Shown: positions 32,963 to 42,199 of the stretch, one piece after another
Numbering within the stretch: position 1 is the first letter of the stretch
Layout of the letters: every line of letters begins with the position of its first letter
Origin: Planctomycetota bacterium
Lineage (GTDB): Bacteria > Planctomycetota > Phycisphaerae > Sedimentisphaerales > Anaerohalosphaeraceae
Length of the DNA: 64,000 nucleotides
Reading direction: 5' to 3'
NCBI GenBank assembly: GCA_019456225.1
Contig: VRUI01000006.1
Location: 1 to 64,000, forward strand
Notes under the pieces: generated by a model
The model's input: the letters and a program-made list of their open reading frames with translations, nothing else
Database searches by the model: none
What the model was told of the DNA's origin: nothing
Position numbers and translations under genes: made by a program

Positions 32963-34447
32963 TTATGTTGATTTTTCCTTTCCAAAAAAGTATTTCTCAA
33001 TTCCCAAACAGAAGTCCTTCATTATACTTTTTCTTCTTTTAAGATAATGATCATCAACGGCTGGGACACTTCGTTGCCCCATTAAGTATTTGATTTTTTG
33101 ATCCCCATCCAGCTCCATTTCAGCGGCTGCCTGCCTGCACCCAGATCGTATATGCTTGAATTGAACAGATGAATCTACGTTAGTTTTTTTGTGTGTACGT
33201 ATTCGATACCATATGTTGCCAACAGCAGAGCGTGTAAGTTTGCCACCATTTTCATTGACAATTAGATATTTACTCTGATGTGGATAGTCTTGCTGATAAG
33301 CTTTTATCGCGGCTATGGTACGATCCCATAGATAGCAAGCCCTCGGAACCATTTTGCTTCTTCTTTGAGTTCGCTTGGAAGTTTTTAGCCTATTCATTAT
33401 TATAGTTTTATTCTTTAAATCAAGGTGTCTTGTTTCGATATCACCAAGTTCTTTAGGTAGATATGCTCCATTTGCTGCCAGCAACATGCACAGTATTGCC
33501 CTTGTGTCATTTTTTCGTTTTGCAACTTCAAGCATTGTTCGAAGATCTTCTGGCTCAATAGGATTGGGGTCTATCTCGTCAGCTTCGGGTCGTGTGAAAA
33601 TACATAAATCTAAGATTCTCCTGAGTTCTTTCTTTTGAGCCTCTGTGCTTTTTCTGTCTTTGAGCACGTAGCTCATTACTGCTCGGACTTTGACAAATCT
33701 ATTATCTAAAGTTTTGGCTGCCCAAATCCCATTGGTATATTTTTCCCATAGTGTATCTTCATATCGTTCGATATTTTCTGCATTTAGATCTATGGTTGTC
33801 GCCCCCTCGGTTATCAATGTAAATTCATCCCAGCAAGTTTCACTGAATTTTTTATCATAGCCTTCAAAACCCTCTCTTCTTTTAAGATACCAATCTCCAA
33901 TTTTTTTCAGGGTCAGTGGTTTCTCCTTTGGCTTCAAGTCATCGAGGTATGCAATTTCCTGGATTCCGATCTTTCTTGAGGCAAGGTTAGGGTCTCTGAT
34001 AATCAGTTCTCTCGCTTTTTTCCATATTAAGTCTTCGATAAAAGTAGTTTCATCAATCGTAATATTGCTCACAAATTCCTTTATAACAATATTAACACCA
34101 TTTTCATCAAGTCCCAGCTTTTCAAATAGCTCAAATATTTCATCTGAAATTCGGATAGTAAGTCTACCCTTGATGCTTTTCTTCTCATCGTCCTTTAGAA
34201 GGGTAAAGGTCTTTTGACCCTGCAATTTTTCCGCTAAAGCTTCATATTGTTGCATAGCCTTGTCGGGATCAACAGAGAATTTTTTCCTCTCCCGCTGAGC
34301 GGTTTTTGGGTCTGTATAGTAGCAGTAGTGCTGCCTATTAGATGACTCTCTTGATAGCCCTCCCAAGCCGATGGATTCGTTCCCAGCAATTACCTCATTT
34401 CCGTAAATTACATAGGTTGCCTTTGGTCCAGGTCTTTTTTTTGCCAT
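32963..34447 (-). CDS. Tyrosine recombinase (integrase) of the element
   Basis: The 494-residue protein has an N-terminal region with DNA-binding character and a C-terminal catalytic domain ending in the nucleophile Y468 (DDHYLKR). Several usual residues are changed. The first Arg box reads NGAYLPKEL rather than a G-x-R form, the His box is KHIRSG, and the late His is Q in LMGQRS. CGGAG precedes ATG 34447. It sits about 160 bases from a 20-base tRNA 3' end copy, as expected for a tRNA-integrating element. The domain call is firm; catalytic competence cannot be judged by eye. Confidence 0.8.
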   Translation of the reverse strand: MAKKRPGPKATYVIYGNEVIAGNESIGLGGLSRESSNRQHYCYYTDPKTAQRERKKFSVDPDKAMQQYEALAEKLQGQKTFTLLKDDEKKSIKGRLTIRISDEIFELFEKLGLDENGVNIVIKEFVSNITIDETTFIEDLIWKKARELIIRDPNLASRKIGIQEIAYLDDLKPKEKPLTLKKIGDWYLKRREGFEGYDKKFSETCWDEFTLITEGATTIDLNAENIERYEDTLWEKYTNGIWAAKTLDNRFVKVRAVMSYVLKDRKSTEAQKKELRRILDLCIFTRPEADEIDPNPIEPEDLRTMLEVAKRKNDTRAILCMLLAANGAYLPKELGDIETRHLDLKNKTIIMNRLKTSKRTQRRSKMVPRACYLWDRTIAAIKAYQQDYPHQSKYLIVNENGGKLTRSAVGNIWYRIRTHKKTNVDSSVQFKHIRSGCRQAAAEMELDGDQKIKYLMGQRSVPAVDDHYLKRRKSIMKDFCLGIEKYFFGKEKST

Positions 34448-34605
34448 GTCAACTCCGACTACATCATAACTCTTTTATTTACATGTTATTACAACTTCAC
34501 CATCCTCTCAAATTATAGTGACAAAGCTTTCACTTTGCAAGATTATTTATCCTACTAATTATCCTAACATGTGTTTTTAGGCTAAAATATGGGGCTGGGA
34601 GATGA

Positions 34606-34625
34606 ATCGAATCCTCTCATCCGCA
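34606..34625 (+). other. tRNA 3'-end fragment (putative attachment site)
   Basis: The segment ATCGAATCCTCTCATCCGCA matches the T-loop, T-stem and acceptor 3' strand of a tRNA. The acceptor pairs would be GCGGATG with CATCCGC, as in many tRNA-Leu genes. The rest of a tRNA is missing to its left, where the element begins. A displaced 3' end at the far side of an integrated element is what tRNA integration leaves; the intact tRNA should lie beyond the left edge of the window. The tRNA identity is inference. Confidence 0.6.
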
Positions 34626-34632
34626 TTGACTC

Positions 34633-34670
34633 ATAACTCCTTATCTCACCAAGATTTAAGGAGTTATTTT
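34633..34670 (+). terminator. Terminator just after the tRNA fragment
   Basis: ATAACTCCTTA (34633-34643) is perfectly complementary to TAAGGAGTTAT (34657-34667), an 11-bp stem, followed by TTT. It may be the original terminator of the disrupted tRNA gene. Confidence 0.7.
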
Positions 34671-34844
34671 GTAATTAGAGCCGGAGTTGTGGAAATATTC
34701 ATTTAGAAAAACTCGCCTAAACACATATTGCCGTAAGTGCTTGCTGAGTAATTGCTTACCGTTACCCGTCCTCTTTCCCCTTAAGAAGCCAGAACCTCTT
34801 TTTGGACTTCTGGCAAAACCCAGAATTCGTATTTTAACTGCTTT

Positions 34845-34865
34845 TAGCTGATTGCTGATTGCTGA
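34845..34865 (-). repeat. Heptamer-type tract
   Basis: On the minus strand the sequence reads three near-copies of TCAGCAA, a 7-base period. It belongs to the same class as the tracts at 46231 and 52694. Confidence 0.55.
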
Positions 34866-34885
34866 ATAATGTAGTTATTTCTTAT

Positions 34886-34922
34886 CGCCCGTCTGAGTAA
34901 ATATCTCAAGCGGGCGTTTTTT
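34886..34922 (+). terminator. Strong rho-independent terminator
   Basis: CGCCCG (34886-34891) pairs with CGGGCG (34911-34916), with an inner TGAG/CTCA pair, then six T residues (34917-34922). It lies upstream of the amidase gene and would isolate it from transcription entering from the element. Confidence 0.75.
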
Positions 34923-35002
34923 GTGCTGTTACACAATAAAATCAGCCAAAAAATCCGAAATATGGTTATTTTTTCTTGATTTATTGAGCTTAGTTTGTTT
35001 GA

Positions 35003-36874
35003 ATGTTGTTTATGGAAGACAAACAGAATACTAAAAGGGTGGGATCGGCTTGTGGGGACGGCCAGTCTGGTCGCAAGGCTAAGGTCGGGAATTTTCTTTA
35101 TTATTCGGGACTTTGCCTGTTATTATGCACTGTAGGTGCTTTGCTTGGGTACTATGCAGGGGCGTATGGATGGCGTTGGCTGCCTACAATGCTGGAGATT
35201 TTGCTTGCCGGGTGCATTGCTGCGTTTGTGTTGATGATCGTTGGCCGTGTTGTTGAGGGCTCGGCGGTTCGGCTTACCCAGAAGGGCGTCAGGATCAGAA
35301 AGCGTGTACTTTTGTCTTCTGTATTGATATCGCTTTCTTTGCTGGTTCGCCTTGGAGTGTATTGGAGCCAAAAACCTTCACCGCTGACATCGCTCACACG
35401 GGCGCAATTCAACGAGGTGTTTGAGGTTGACCTGGATAACTACCAGAGGTATGACGCCGCTATCGAGGAGTATATTGTTTTGCTTGAGGAGTATTCGGTG
35501 AATTTTGGCGACGATAAGAACCGTCTGCTCAGCGCTGATGAGGAAAAGCGGTTTCGGGATATCTGGATCGGGCTTTATAACTACGCGATCGCTATGGATC
35601 AGATCCGTTTGTTTTATGAGGACTGGTACAGGTTCGATCCTTCGCCGGCCGAGGCGAGTTATCATCACAGGAGTTTTATGCTGACCTTTGCTGCCGAGCT
35701 TTCACTATACGAAAAGAGCACACGGTTTATCATGCTGGTTGTTGAGTATCCAAATGTTGTCAAGTTCCTCGATACTCCCCATACCCAAAACCACCTGGCG
35801 GCCGATTCGTTCAGCAGGTTTCGCAGGCAGTTCCAGGGGGCCAGAGATTCTTCACGTGTGCTCGCCGGTAAGCACTATTTCACATGGATGAACAAGGGGC
35901 TAAAGGGTAAAGAAGTTGCGATGGAGACGGGGTGCAGATGGCTTTGGAATAAGGTTAAGCAGGAGGTTGCTATTATCGATGACCAGCCGCAGGTGGCACT
36001 TGCAACTCTTACCGTCAAGAGCGATCTGGAGATATTTAAGAAGGCCGTCAGCAATGCGTGGTATCCCGCGCAGAAAAAAGTTGCACTTCTTATGGCTAAC
36101 ACGCGGATCAGGAGAGGCAGTGAGTATCTCATTACACCGGCTCAGCAGGAAGAGATGGACAAGGCCCTTTTGCCCGGTGATATTATGATCTCGCGGAAGA
36201 ACTGGCACGTCACTAATGCGGGGCTGCCGGGGTTCTGGCCGCATGCGATTCTTTATATTGGCGCAGAAGATAAGTTTAACAGGTTTTTTGACGATGCGGC
36301 GGTTGATCAATTGGTTAGCTCGTTGGCGAGCAGGGAGTTATCGCTCGGTGAATATCTTGCTGAAAGATATCCAATCCGATGGAAAAAGTATACCAGGGGA
36401 GCCGATTCGGGTAAGTACCGGGTTATTGAGTCTTGTAAGTATGGAGTTATCCTTAATTCGTTTAAGGCCGCGTTCGGGGATTATATGGCGGCGATCAGGC
36501 CAAGGCTGGACAAAAAGGCCAAGGCACAGGCGATAATAGAGGCGTTCGGTCACCTGGATAAACCGTACGATTACAATTTCGATTTTGCGACGGACAATGC
36601 ACTTGTCTGTACCGAGCTGGTGTGGAGGAGCTATAGGCCGGCGAAAGGCAAAAAGGGGCTTGTGATCGATCTTATAGATATGGCAGGCAGAAAGACACTT
36701 CCGGCAAACGAGATAATAAAATGCTATGCCGAAAATAAGGGGACCAAAAAATCGCAGTTCGATTTCGTATATTTTATAGATGCCATCGAAAAGAAGAGCA
36801 AAACATTCGTCGCCGACGAAAAGGCACTGCTGAAATCATACAAAAGAGGAAAGTGGAGCTTCACGATGGATTGA
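35003..36874 (+). CDS. YiiX/YebB-like (permuted papain-fold) membrane amidase
   Basis: The 623-residue protein has two or three hydrophobic helices near the N-terminus (about 29-50, 55-78 and 100-118) and a long helical middle. Its C-terminal permuted NlpC/P60-type domain carries LPGDIMISRKNWHVTNAGLPGFWPHA and later ALVCTELVWRSYR, where the Cys and His/Glu residues of the YiiX fold occur. Such proteins are membrane-anchored amidases or acyltransferases of unknown substrate. ATG 35003 is the first start; ATG 35012 is an alternative, with no clear ribosome site for either. It is the first chromosomal gene right of the element. Confidence 0.7.
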   Translation: MLFMEDKQNTKRVGSACGDGQSGRKAKVGNFLYYSGLCLLLCTVGALLGYYAGAYGWRWLPTMLEILLAGCIAAFVLMIVGRVVEGSAVRLTQKGVRIRKRVLLSSVLISLSLLVRLGVYWSQKPSPLTSLTRAQFNEVFEVDLDNYQRYDAAIEEYIVLLEEYSVNFGDDKNRLLSADEEKRFRDIWIGLYNYAIAMDQIRLFYEDWYRFDPSPAEASYHHRSFMLTFAAELSLYEKSTRFIMLVVEYPNVVKFLDTPHTQNHLAADSFSRFRRQFQGARDSSRVLAGKHYFTWMNKGLKGKEVAMETGCRWLWNKVKQEVAIIDDQPQVALATLTVKSDLEIFKKAVSNAWYPAQKKVALLMANTRIRRGSEYLITPAQQEEMDKALLPGDIMISRKNWHVTNAGLPGFWPHAILYIGAEDKFNRFFDDAAVDQLVSSLASRELSLGEYLAERYPIRWKKYTRGADSGKYRVIESCKYGVILNSFKAAFGDYMAAIRPRLDKKAKAQAIIEAFGHLDKPYDYNFDFATDNALVCTELVWRSYRPAKGKKGLVIDLIDMAGRKTLPANEIIKCYAENKGTKKSQFDFVYFIDAIEKKSKTFVADEKALLKSYKRGKWSFTMD

Positions 36875-36890
36875 TCGCCCGGCCGGAAAT

Positions 36891-37616
36891 TTATTGCTTT
36901 TTGTTTACTATTTTAGTGATTATATAGGACGTTGCTGTTGCTGCGATTATCGCCGATGCTGCTGTTATTATGTTCAAGAGCCAGAAATCTTTTCCGAAAG
37001 CCAGCGATATGAGGGTCATTGCCGTCATTGCGGCGGCGGGGATGCCTATGGAACTTATGAACCATTTGGCCTGGGATTTTTTTATGTTCCAGATTCGCTC
37101 CGACGACTGTATCCATACCAGTGTGAAAAACGCGTATGACAAAAAGTAAAACGCTGAGTTGGTGTATTCGTTCATGAAGGCAATGTTTGGACGGGTCAGG
37201 CAGGTTATCGAGAATATAAAAAATGTTGTCAGTGTCAGCACTGCCGGCCAGAAGGTCAAAAAGGTTAGTATCACAAGGGCAGTAAATGCCGCGGAGATAT
37301 CGGCAAAGAAATCAAGCATTTCAGGTTGTCTTCCGACGAATTTCTGCAGCCATTCGTCGAACGCCCCGTACCAGACGATAGCGGCGAGGATGATCCAGAC
37401 CTTGGATTTTTTCCAGTTGACCTTCTCGAAAGGGCTCACCGCAAACCATGCGATCGACACCAGTGCAAGGTAGGCAAGAAAATGCATGGTTTTATCGGAC
37501 ATTCCTGCCTTTTGGACAAAATCACCCGAAATTGGAATGTGTGTCGCGACGAATATTGCCGGCCAGTAAAGGCCAAGGACAACCAGCATAAATTTATGAC
37601 GCCTCATTAATGGCAT
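36891..37616 (-). CDS. VanZ-like membrane protein
   Basis: The 241-residue protein starts at ATG 37616 (GGAAG five bases before it); a TTG seven codons earlier is less likely. It has about seven hydrophobic helices and the VanZ-family pattern HFLAYLALVSIAW, then YGAFDEWLQKFVGRQPEMLDFFAD. VanZ-like proteins are common in chromosomes and need not confer antibiotic resistance. It is convergent with the amidase gene. Confidence 0.8.
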   Translation of the reverse strand: MPLMRRHKFMLVVLGLYWPAIFVATHIPISGDFVQKAGMSDKTMHFLAYLALVSIAWFAVSPFEKVNWKKSKVWIILAAIVWYGAFDEWLQKFVGRQPEMLDFFADISAAFTALVILTFLTFWPAVLTLTTFFIFSITCLTRPNIAFMNEYTNSAFYFLSYAFFTLVWIQSSERIWNIKKSQAKWFISSIGIPAAAMTAMTLISLAFGKDFWLLNIITAASAIIAATATSYIITKIVNKKQ

Positions 37617-37849
37617 AAAAACTTCCAAAAAAAACAATAAAGAGATTCTTATATCGGCAAAGACACAGGCTTGCTCTAATAGAATATTTTCTAATCTACG
37701 GTTTCCCTCTTGATTGCAATAGCTGCTGTTGGTAAATTATCATTCCGGACGAGTTAATTGCTTGTATCACGGAAAAAGTATTGTCCGAAAAAAAGTTTAG
37801 TCAGGTATCTATTAAACAATATTATTTAGTTTATGGAAGAGACCGGTTT

Positions 37850-38437
37850 ATGAAGATAATAGCACAGTCAATCAAAACTACTCTTATCGGGGGTGTGATA
37901 TTTCTGGTTCCTCTAGCCGTTATCGCAGCGATTGCCGGCAAGGTTTTCCAGGTCATCGGCAAGGTCGCCATAGTTATAAGCGATATTTTGCCTTTCAAAA
38001 CCATCTCAGGGATCGCAGTCGTTAACCTTGTGGGACTGGTATTGATCGTGATGCTTTGTTTCTTTGCCGGTCACCTGGCCAGAAGTCGCATTGGCAAAAA
38101 GATATCGGCCTCGGTAGAATCGAAGATGTATGCGCTGGTGCCTCGCTACGCGTTCATAAAAAGCATGACGGCGGCGCTGTCTGACAACTGCCAGGATCAG
38201 AACCTGCTAAAACCGATCTGGGTGAAATTTGACGATTACTCCCAGATCGCATTCGAGGTCAACAGAGACGCCCAGGACATGGTGACAATATATCTGCCAG
38301 GCGCTCCCGACCCCTGGTCCGGTTCTATCGTCCATGTCGATCCCGACCGTGTCGAGCCTCTTGACGCCGAGTTCAGTGCGGTTATAAAGAGCTTAAGGAA
38401 AGTCGGGATAGATACGGATAAATTTCGTAAGTCGTGA
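37850..38437 (+). CDS. DUF502 family membrane protein
   Basis: I start the gene at ATG 37850 (195 residues). The protein has two transmembrane helices (about 11-33 and 53-78), followed by a soluble domain with LVPRYAFIKSM and VTIYLPGAPDPWSGS, the conserved PGxPxPxSG segment of DUF502. An upstream TTG at 37781 would add 23 residues without a ribosome site. Family members are widespread envelope proteins of unknown function. Confidence 0.82.
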   Translation: MKIIAQSIKTTLIGGVIFLVPLAVIAAIAGKVFQVIGKVAIVISDILPFKTISGIAVVNLVGLVLIVMLCFFAGHLARSRIGKKISASVESKMYALVPRYAFIKSMTAALSDNCQDQNLLKPIWVKFDDYSQIAFEVNRDAQDMVTIYLPGAPDPWSGSIVHVDPDRVEPLDAEFSAVIKSLRKVGIDTDKFRKS

Positions 38438-38532
38438 GTCGGTTTAACTGCCTGGACAATTGGCTTGTATTTTGATATTATATTCGGCAGAGTTTTTGGG
38501 AATTTTCATGGTATTCAGGAAAGGATTTAGAA

Positions 38533-39045
38533 ATGGCCAATGCAAAAGCGGTTCTTATTATAGCTAAGGAAATTTTTCGTGACGAGGAATTATTTGACAC
38601 GCAGGACGCTCTCGAAGAAGCCGGCGTTGCAACTACCGTCTCCAGCTCTATCGTAGGTACGTGCAAGGGCAAACTCGGCCGCAATGCTGAATCCACGGTG
38701 CTTATCGATGACATCTCGGCGGACGATTACGACGCTGTGGTCTTTATCGGCGGCGGCGGGGCGATGGAATATTATGACAGCGAGGCTGCTTTGGCACTTG
38801 CCAAAGATACGTGCAATAAGGGCAAGGTGATCGCGGCGATCTGTATCGCTCCGAGGATACTAGCCAATGCCGGACTGCTCAAAGGAAAGACGGCGACATG
38901 CTTCGAAAGCGAAGGAGATGCGTTGACAAGGCTTGGGGCCAACTATACCGCCAATGATGTCGAGCAGGACGGGATGATAGTAACGGCCAACGGTCCGCAT
39001 GCGGCCAGCGAGTTCGGCAGGGCGATTGCCAAACTATTGCTTTGA
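38533..39045 (+). CDS. DJ-1/PfpI family protein
   Basis: The 170-residue protein has the flavodoxin-like DJ-1/PfpI fold. A nucleophile elbow with Cys lies at AAICIAPRILANAGLLKG near 98-115, and VVFIGGGGAMEYYDSEAAL follows the conserved glutamate region. Family members act as chaperones, glyoxalases or stress-response proteins. AAGGA precedes ATG 38533. The specific activity is not determined. Confidence 0.85.
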   Translation: MANAKAVLIIAKEIFRDEELFDTQDALEEAGVATTVSSSIVGTCKGKLGRNAESTVLIDDISADDYDAVVFIGGGGAMEYYDSEAALALAKDTCNKGKVIAAICIAPRILANAGLLKGKTATCFESEGDALTRLGANYTANDVEQDGMIVTANGPHAASEFGRAIAKLLL

Positions 39046-39097
39046 ACCTAACAGCGTGGGCGCAGCTCATCTTACCGGAATAATTTAAAGGGTTGTT

Positions 39098-39877
39098 ATG
39101 AATGCCGCAATATTCAGGCTTGGTACTTTTGCTGGCGGGTTTGGGTTGATGTTTTGTCTGGAGACTTTGTTTCCATGCAGGCGGTGGGATGTCCCTCGTA
39201 GAGTTCGGTTCTTTTTTCATGCAGGGCTTATGATCTTTAATACCGCGATCCTTAGATTTCCAGCTGTTGTTCCGCTTGTCATCTGGCTTAAGTTCGTAAA
39301 TTCGCGTCAGTGGGGGGTGGCGCCGATGCTGGGGCTTTCTGCCGCGTGGAATATTATCATCGGTATTATCGTTCTTGATATGTTCGATTACTGGTGGCAT
39401 CGGTTTAACCATCGCATACCGCTGCTCTGGAGGTTTCATAAGGTCCATCACGTCGACACCCACGTCGATGTTACGACCGCTTTGCGTTTTCATCCCGGCG
39501 AGCTTTTATTCTCGGCATTGGTTAAATCGGTATGGATAATTATCTGGGGTCCGACTTTATGGGCGTTTATAATTTTCGAATCCTGTGTTTCTCTCGCCGC
39601 TCATTTTCATCATACAAATATTGATTTTCCCGACAGAATTGAGAACCCGCTTAGAATGATATTCGTTACTCCACGTTTCCATACCGCCCACCACACGGTA
39701 AGCAAAAGGACGGGAGACGCGAACTTTTCAACGATATTTATTTTCTGGGACAAACTCTTCGGGTCATACGGCGTGCCGGACTACAGGGAGATGGAATACC
39801 TCGGACTGCCCGCGGGCAGGGAAAATTACCTGTCAATAGTCCCAACCCTGAAAGGACCCTTCTCTAGTGAATATTAG
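39098..39877 (+). CDS. Fatty acid hydroxylase / sterol desaturase superfamily protein
   Basis: The 259-residue membrane protein has four or so hydrophobic helices and the three His clusters of the superfamily: HRFNH (near 108-112) with HKVHHVDTH (near 119-127), HFHHTN in the middle, and HTAHH near the end. These bind a di-iron centre. The substrate is unknown; planctomycetes use such enzymes on lipids. AAAGGG precedes ATG 39098. Confidence 0.85.
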   Translation: MNAAIFRLGTFAGGFGLMFCLETLFPCRRWDVPRRVRFFFHAGLMIFNTAILRFPAVVPLVIWLKFVNSRQWGVAPMLGLSAAWNIIIGIIVLDMFDYWWHRFNHRIPLLWRFHKVHHVDTHVDVTTALRFHPGELLFSALVKSVWIIIWGPTLWAFIIFESCVSLAAHFHHTNIDFPDRIENPLRMIFVTPRFHTAHHTVSKRTGDANFSTIFIFWDKLFGSYGVPDYREMEYLGLPAGRENYLSIVPTLKGPFSSEY

Positions 39878-39883
39878 CAAAAT

Positions 39884-39912
39884 GAGCCGCACCTTTTAAA
39901 AAGATGCGGCTC
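39884..39912. terminator. Bidirectional terminator hairpin
   Basis: GAGCCGCA (39884-39891) pairs with TGCGGCTC (39905-39912). It lies between the convergent hydroxylase and PEP-CTERM genes. On the minus strand ATTTTGC follows, a short T-run. Confidence 0.6.
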
Positions 39913-39974
39913 GAGTATTAAAACAAGGCCGAAGAGGAACCTCCTCCTGCTTCAACCTTTCTCGGATGAGGATT

Positions 39975-40613
39975 CTACAAGGCCTTTCTGCGTTTGAGCC
40001 ATCCGGTAACACCTATTCCGATCATCCCAAGCAAACCTGCACCGGGTACAGGAACCGCCTCAACGTAAAGGTTGTCGATACCGACCCAGTCTTTTCCACT
40101 ATTGCTCAAGACCAGCAGTGTTACGGGTCTGCTAAATGTTATATCGAACGGAGCTTCATGACCGTCTCCTGTTAATATACCGAGTTGCTGGACAAATGAA
40201 CTTCCCTTTGGATTTTCATGGCTGTTGCCATAACTGGCATCGTATCCCTTGACATAATAATCATACCCGTTTCGAGTGTCAAAGGCATACCCGTCACCCT
40301 TAACTCTTATTATAGGTTTCTTGAAAATAATCTCGATGTCTCCGCTTTCAACATTACATCGAAGGTAATCGTCACCGCCGTTTTTACCTTCCCAGTAAGG
40401 CCAGTCACCGTCCCAGTTGTCGCGAACTTCCGCGTCATCGATGGTAACCTTGCTTCCCATCATATTTGTCATGTACCTGCCTATTTTTGCCTCATTGTCG
40501 CCCTTTTCAAGCCGGTTAAAGTCCATATATATCATTCCTGCTTGTGCCTGAACATTTGTAAATACTGCAAAACATGCACCCAGTACTAATATTGATAGAG
40601 TTAAATTTTTCAT
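39975..40613 (-). CDS. PEP-CTERM sorted secreted protein
   Basis: The 212-residue protein has a signal peptide (KNLTLSILVLGACFAVF...QAQA) and ends with VPVPGAGLLGMIGIG then GWLKRRKAL: the short VPxPG motif, hydrophobic span and basic tail of an exosortase-processed protein. The mature part is rich in Asp, Gly and Tyr with no known domain. AGGAG precedes ATG 40613. Surface or extracellular matrix delivery is inferred from the tail. It supports a planctomycete-type cell envelope. Confidence 0.85.
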   Translation of the reverse strand: MKNLTLSILVLGACFAVFTNVQAQAGMIYMDFNRLEKGDNEAKIGRYMTNMMGSKVTIDDAEVRDNWDGDWPYWEGKNGGDDYLRCNVESGDIEIIFKKPIIRVKGDGYAFDTRNGYDYYVKGYDASYGNSHENPKGSSFVQQLGILTGDGHEAPFDITFSRPVTLLVLSNSGKDWVGIDNLYVEAVPVPGAGLLGMIGIGVTGWLKRRKAL

Positions 40614-41294
40614 GATAATTCTCCTAAAGATTTTTTTGAGTTAATTTTTTTTTGAAACATTTCGTTAATTTGCTTTTGTTCTTCATTATAGATTTACGGT
40701 TCTCTCCTTTTTACGTTTATAGCGATAAAGCCTCCTGGCTTCAGCCTTTTTATTCGCCGCCGCGAAACATTGATATGATGAAACTCTCCCCATGAGGTTT
40801 CGCCGCAGCGTCTGATCTTGTTAGATCGGAATGCGTTGTTAATTACAGTCGGCTCAGAAATGACCGGCTGTAATTGTATCTTCCTCCCTTCTCTTTTCCC
40901 CCTCCTTCGTGATGACCGGAGTGTTTGAACTAATTCTTTTTTTTCGAATATTTTTTTCTACTTCATTCAGTGTTTGATAGTAATACGCAGAAGTGAATGT
41001 TAGGGGTTAAACTTTCTTTGAAAAAAACAAAAATAATGAATTTTTTTTGAAGTTATCGCTAAATTGTTTCATGCGGATTAATACGTCAGTGTAAAGTGTA
41101 AAGCGAAAGGAGTAAGGCGAAAAGCGTAAAGAGAAAGGCGTGGCTTGTGCCTTCGCATAATATTGCCGATGAGATTCATAAGTATGTTTGCCTCATGTTC
41201 AAAGTTTTTCATGATGAAATTAAAAAATTTTGAGAGTGTGCTCTTCTGTGTCACTCGCGATATCGGATGGAACACTTACTGTGGCCCTCACGCC
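40614..41294. other. Long upstream region with structured RNA-like elements
   Basis: This 681-base gap precedes the PEP-CTERM gene (minus). On the minus strand it would form a long leader holding AATTACAG...CTGTAATT (40841-40875, a 12-bp stem), a GATCT/AGATC hairpin near 40813-40827, and GAAGCC/GGCTTT pairing near 40727-40744. A heptamer tract lies at 41091-41139. No protein gene is visible. A riboswitch is possible but no known class fits by eye. Confidence 0.4.
41091..41139 (+). repeat. Seven degenerate heptamers
   Basis: The sequence reads GTAAAGT GTAAAGC, then GAAAGGA GTAAGGC, GAAAAGC GTAAAGA and GAAAGGC, a strict 7-base period with substitutions and no length change. Confidence 0.75.
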
Positions 41295-41999
41295 TCACAC
41301 TCTTCGCTCATTCTGTATGACCATGATTTTTTGCCAGATCTTTCTGCTAAGCCCGTTGGTCATTTCTTCCAGATCCCTGACCGATTCCGTTGCGTTGGAG
41401 TCGTTGTAATTTTGAACATACAAAAATCCGACCTTGCTCACCAGCGAAAGCATCTCCGAGCAATAATCCAGGTACCTGCCAAGCTCAAAGGCGGTCATAT
41501 TCCGCTTGGGCGAGTGGGTTGTATGGATCACCGCCTGGTCCAGGTAGCTCGGGTCCTTCGTCAGTTGATGGGAATCGATCACATGTCCAAGGCAGCGCAG
41601 CGTGCTGACAGCTTTTATGACCCGTCTTCGCTTTGTGCGGTTTTCTATAGAGACCAGGAAAATTATCGCACCGCCAACCAGTATAATAATATTGAAGACA
41701 GCGTCGAGTACCTGCAGCAGCAGTATTACTGTCATCTCCTGGTCGCTTGTACGAAGCCTGCTAAACCCAAAAGCACAGCAGCAAAGTATCGCTGCGACAA
41801 AGACGAAAACCAGTATGCGGTATCCGGGTCTGTTTTTCTGGATGTGGGCGATCGTATCGTCACTGTTTTCGGCGATTCCGGCAAGGTCACGGCACACCAT
41901 AGAAAGGCTCGATCCGGCGAAACGTTCTTCGATACGTTTCTGCAGCAGACGGACAGTCTTAAGAATCTTTTGAGAGTCAAGGTTATAGTTAGACATCAT
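41295..41999 (-). CDS. Membrane protein with two transmembrane helices
   Basis: The 234-residue protein has a cytosolic helical N-terminus, two hydrophobic helices (about 61-80 and 89-115) and a helical C-terminal half, with basic stretch NRTKRRR after the second helix. No family is recognised. ATG 41999 and ATG 41996 both follow a weak GGGATAG site. It is divergent from the phospho-signalling operon. Confidence 0.6.
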   Translation of the reverse strand: MMSNYNLDSQKILKTVRLLQKRIEERFAGSSLSMVCRDLAGIAENSDDTIAHIQKNRPGYRILVFVFVAAILCCCAFGFSRLRTSDQEMTVILLLQVLDAVFNIIILVGGAIIFLVSIENRTKRRRVIKAVSTLRCLGHVIDSHQLTKDPSYLDQAVIHTTHSPKRNMTAFELGRYLDYCSEMLSLVSKVGFLYVQNYNDSNATESVRDLEEMTNGLSRKIWQKIMVIQNERRV

Positions 42000-42199
42000 C
42001 TATCCCATTAAAAAGGTTACCGGACCTGAGTCTATCGTAGAAATGAAATTCTTTCAAGTGGAAATGTCCTTTTTTCGGTGTAAATATCGCTTAACTCTGT
42101 AAATCCTTGCATTTACAAGCTAAACGCTATATCAGTCCCCGGGCTTTTTGCTTTATTTTGTTAAACCTTCCCATTAATTAGCCGAAATAAATAGCATCT

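Larger units (their letters stand above)
34448..35002. other. Element-chromosome junction, no gene
   Basis: This 555-base region holds, from left to right: the likely promoter and ribosome site of the integrase (minus, within about 50 bases of 34447), the tRNA 3' fragment (34606-34625), a terminator (34633-34670), a GCCAGAA/TTCTGGC hairpin (about 34788-34813) without a T-run, heptamer-repeat sequence (34845-34865), and a terminator (34886-34922). No protein gene is visible. Confidence 0.6.

Noticed and set aside
34606-34625. Complete tRNA gene
   Set aside because: Only the 3' end is present; no D arm or anticodon arm lies to the left.
36891-37616. Vancomycin or teicoplanin resistance
   Set aside because: VanZ-like proteins are widespread and no vanHAX genes or other resistance genes are nearby.
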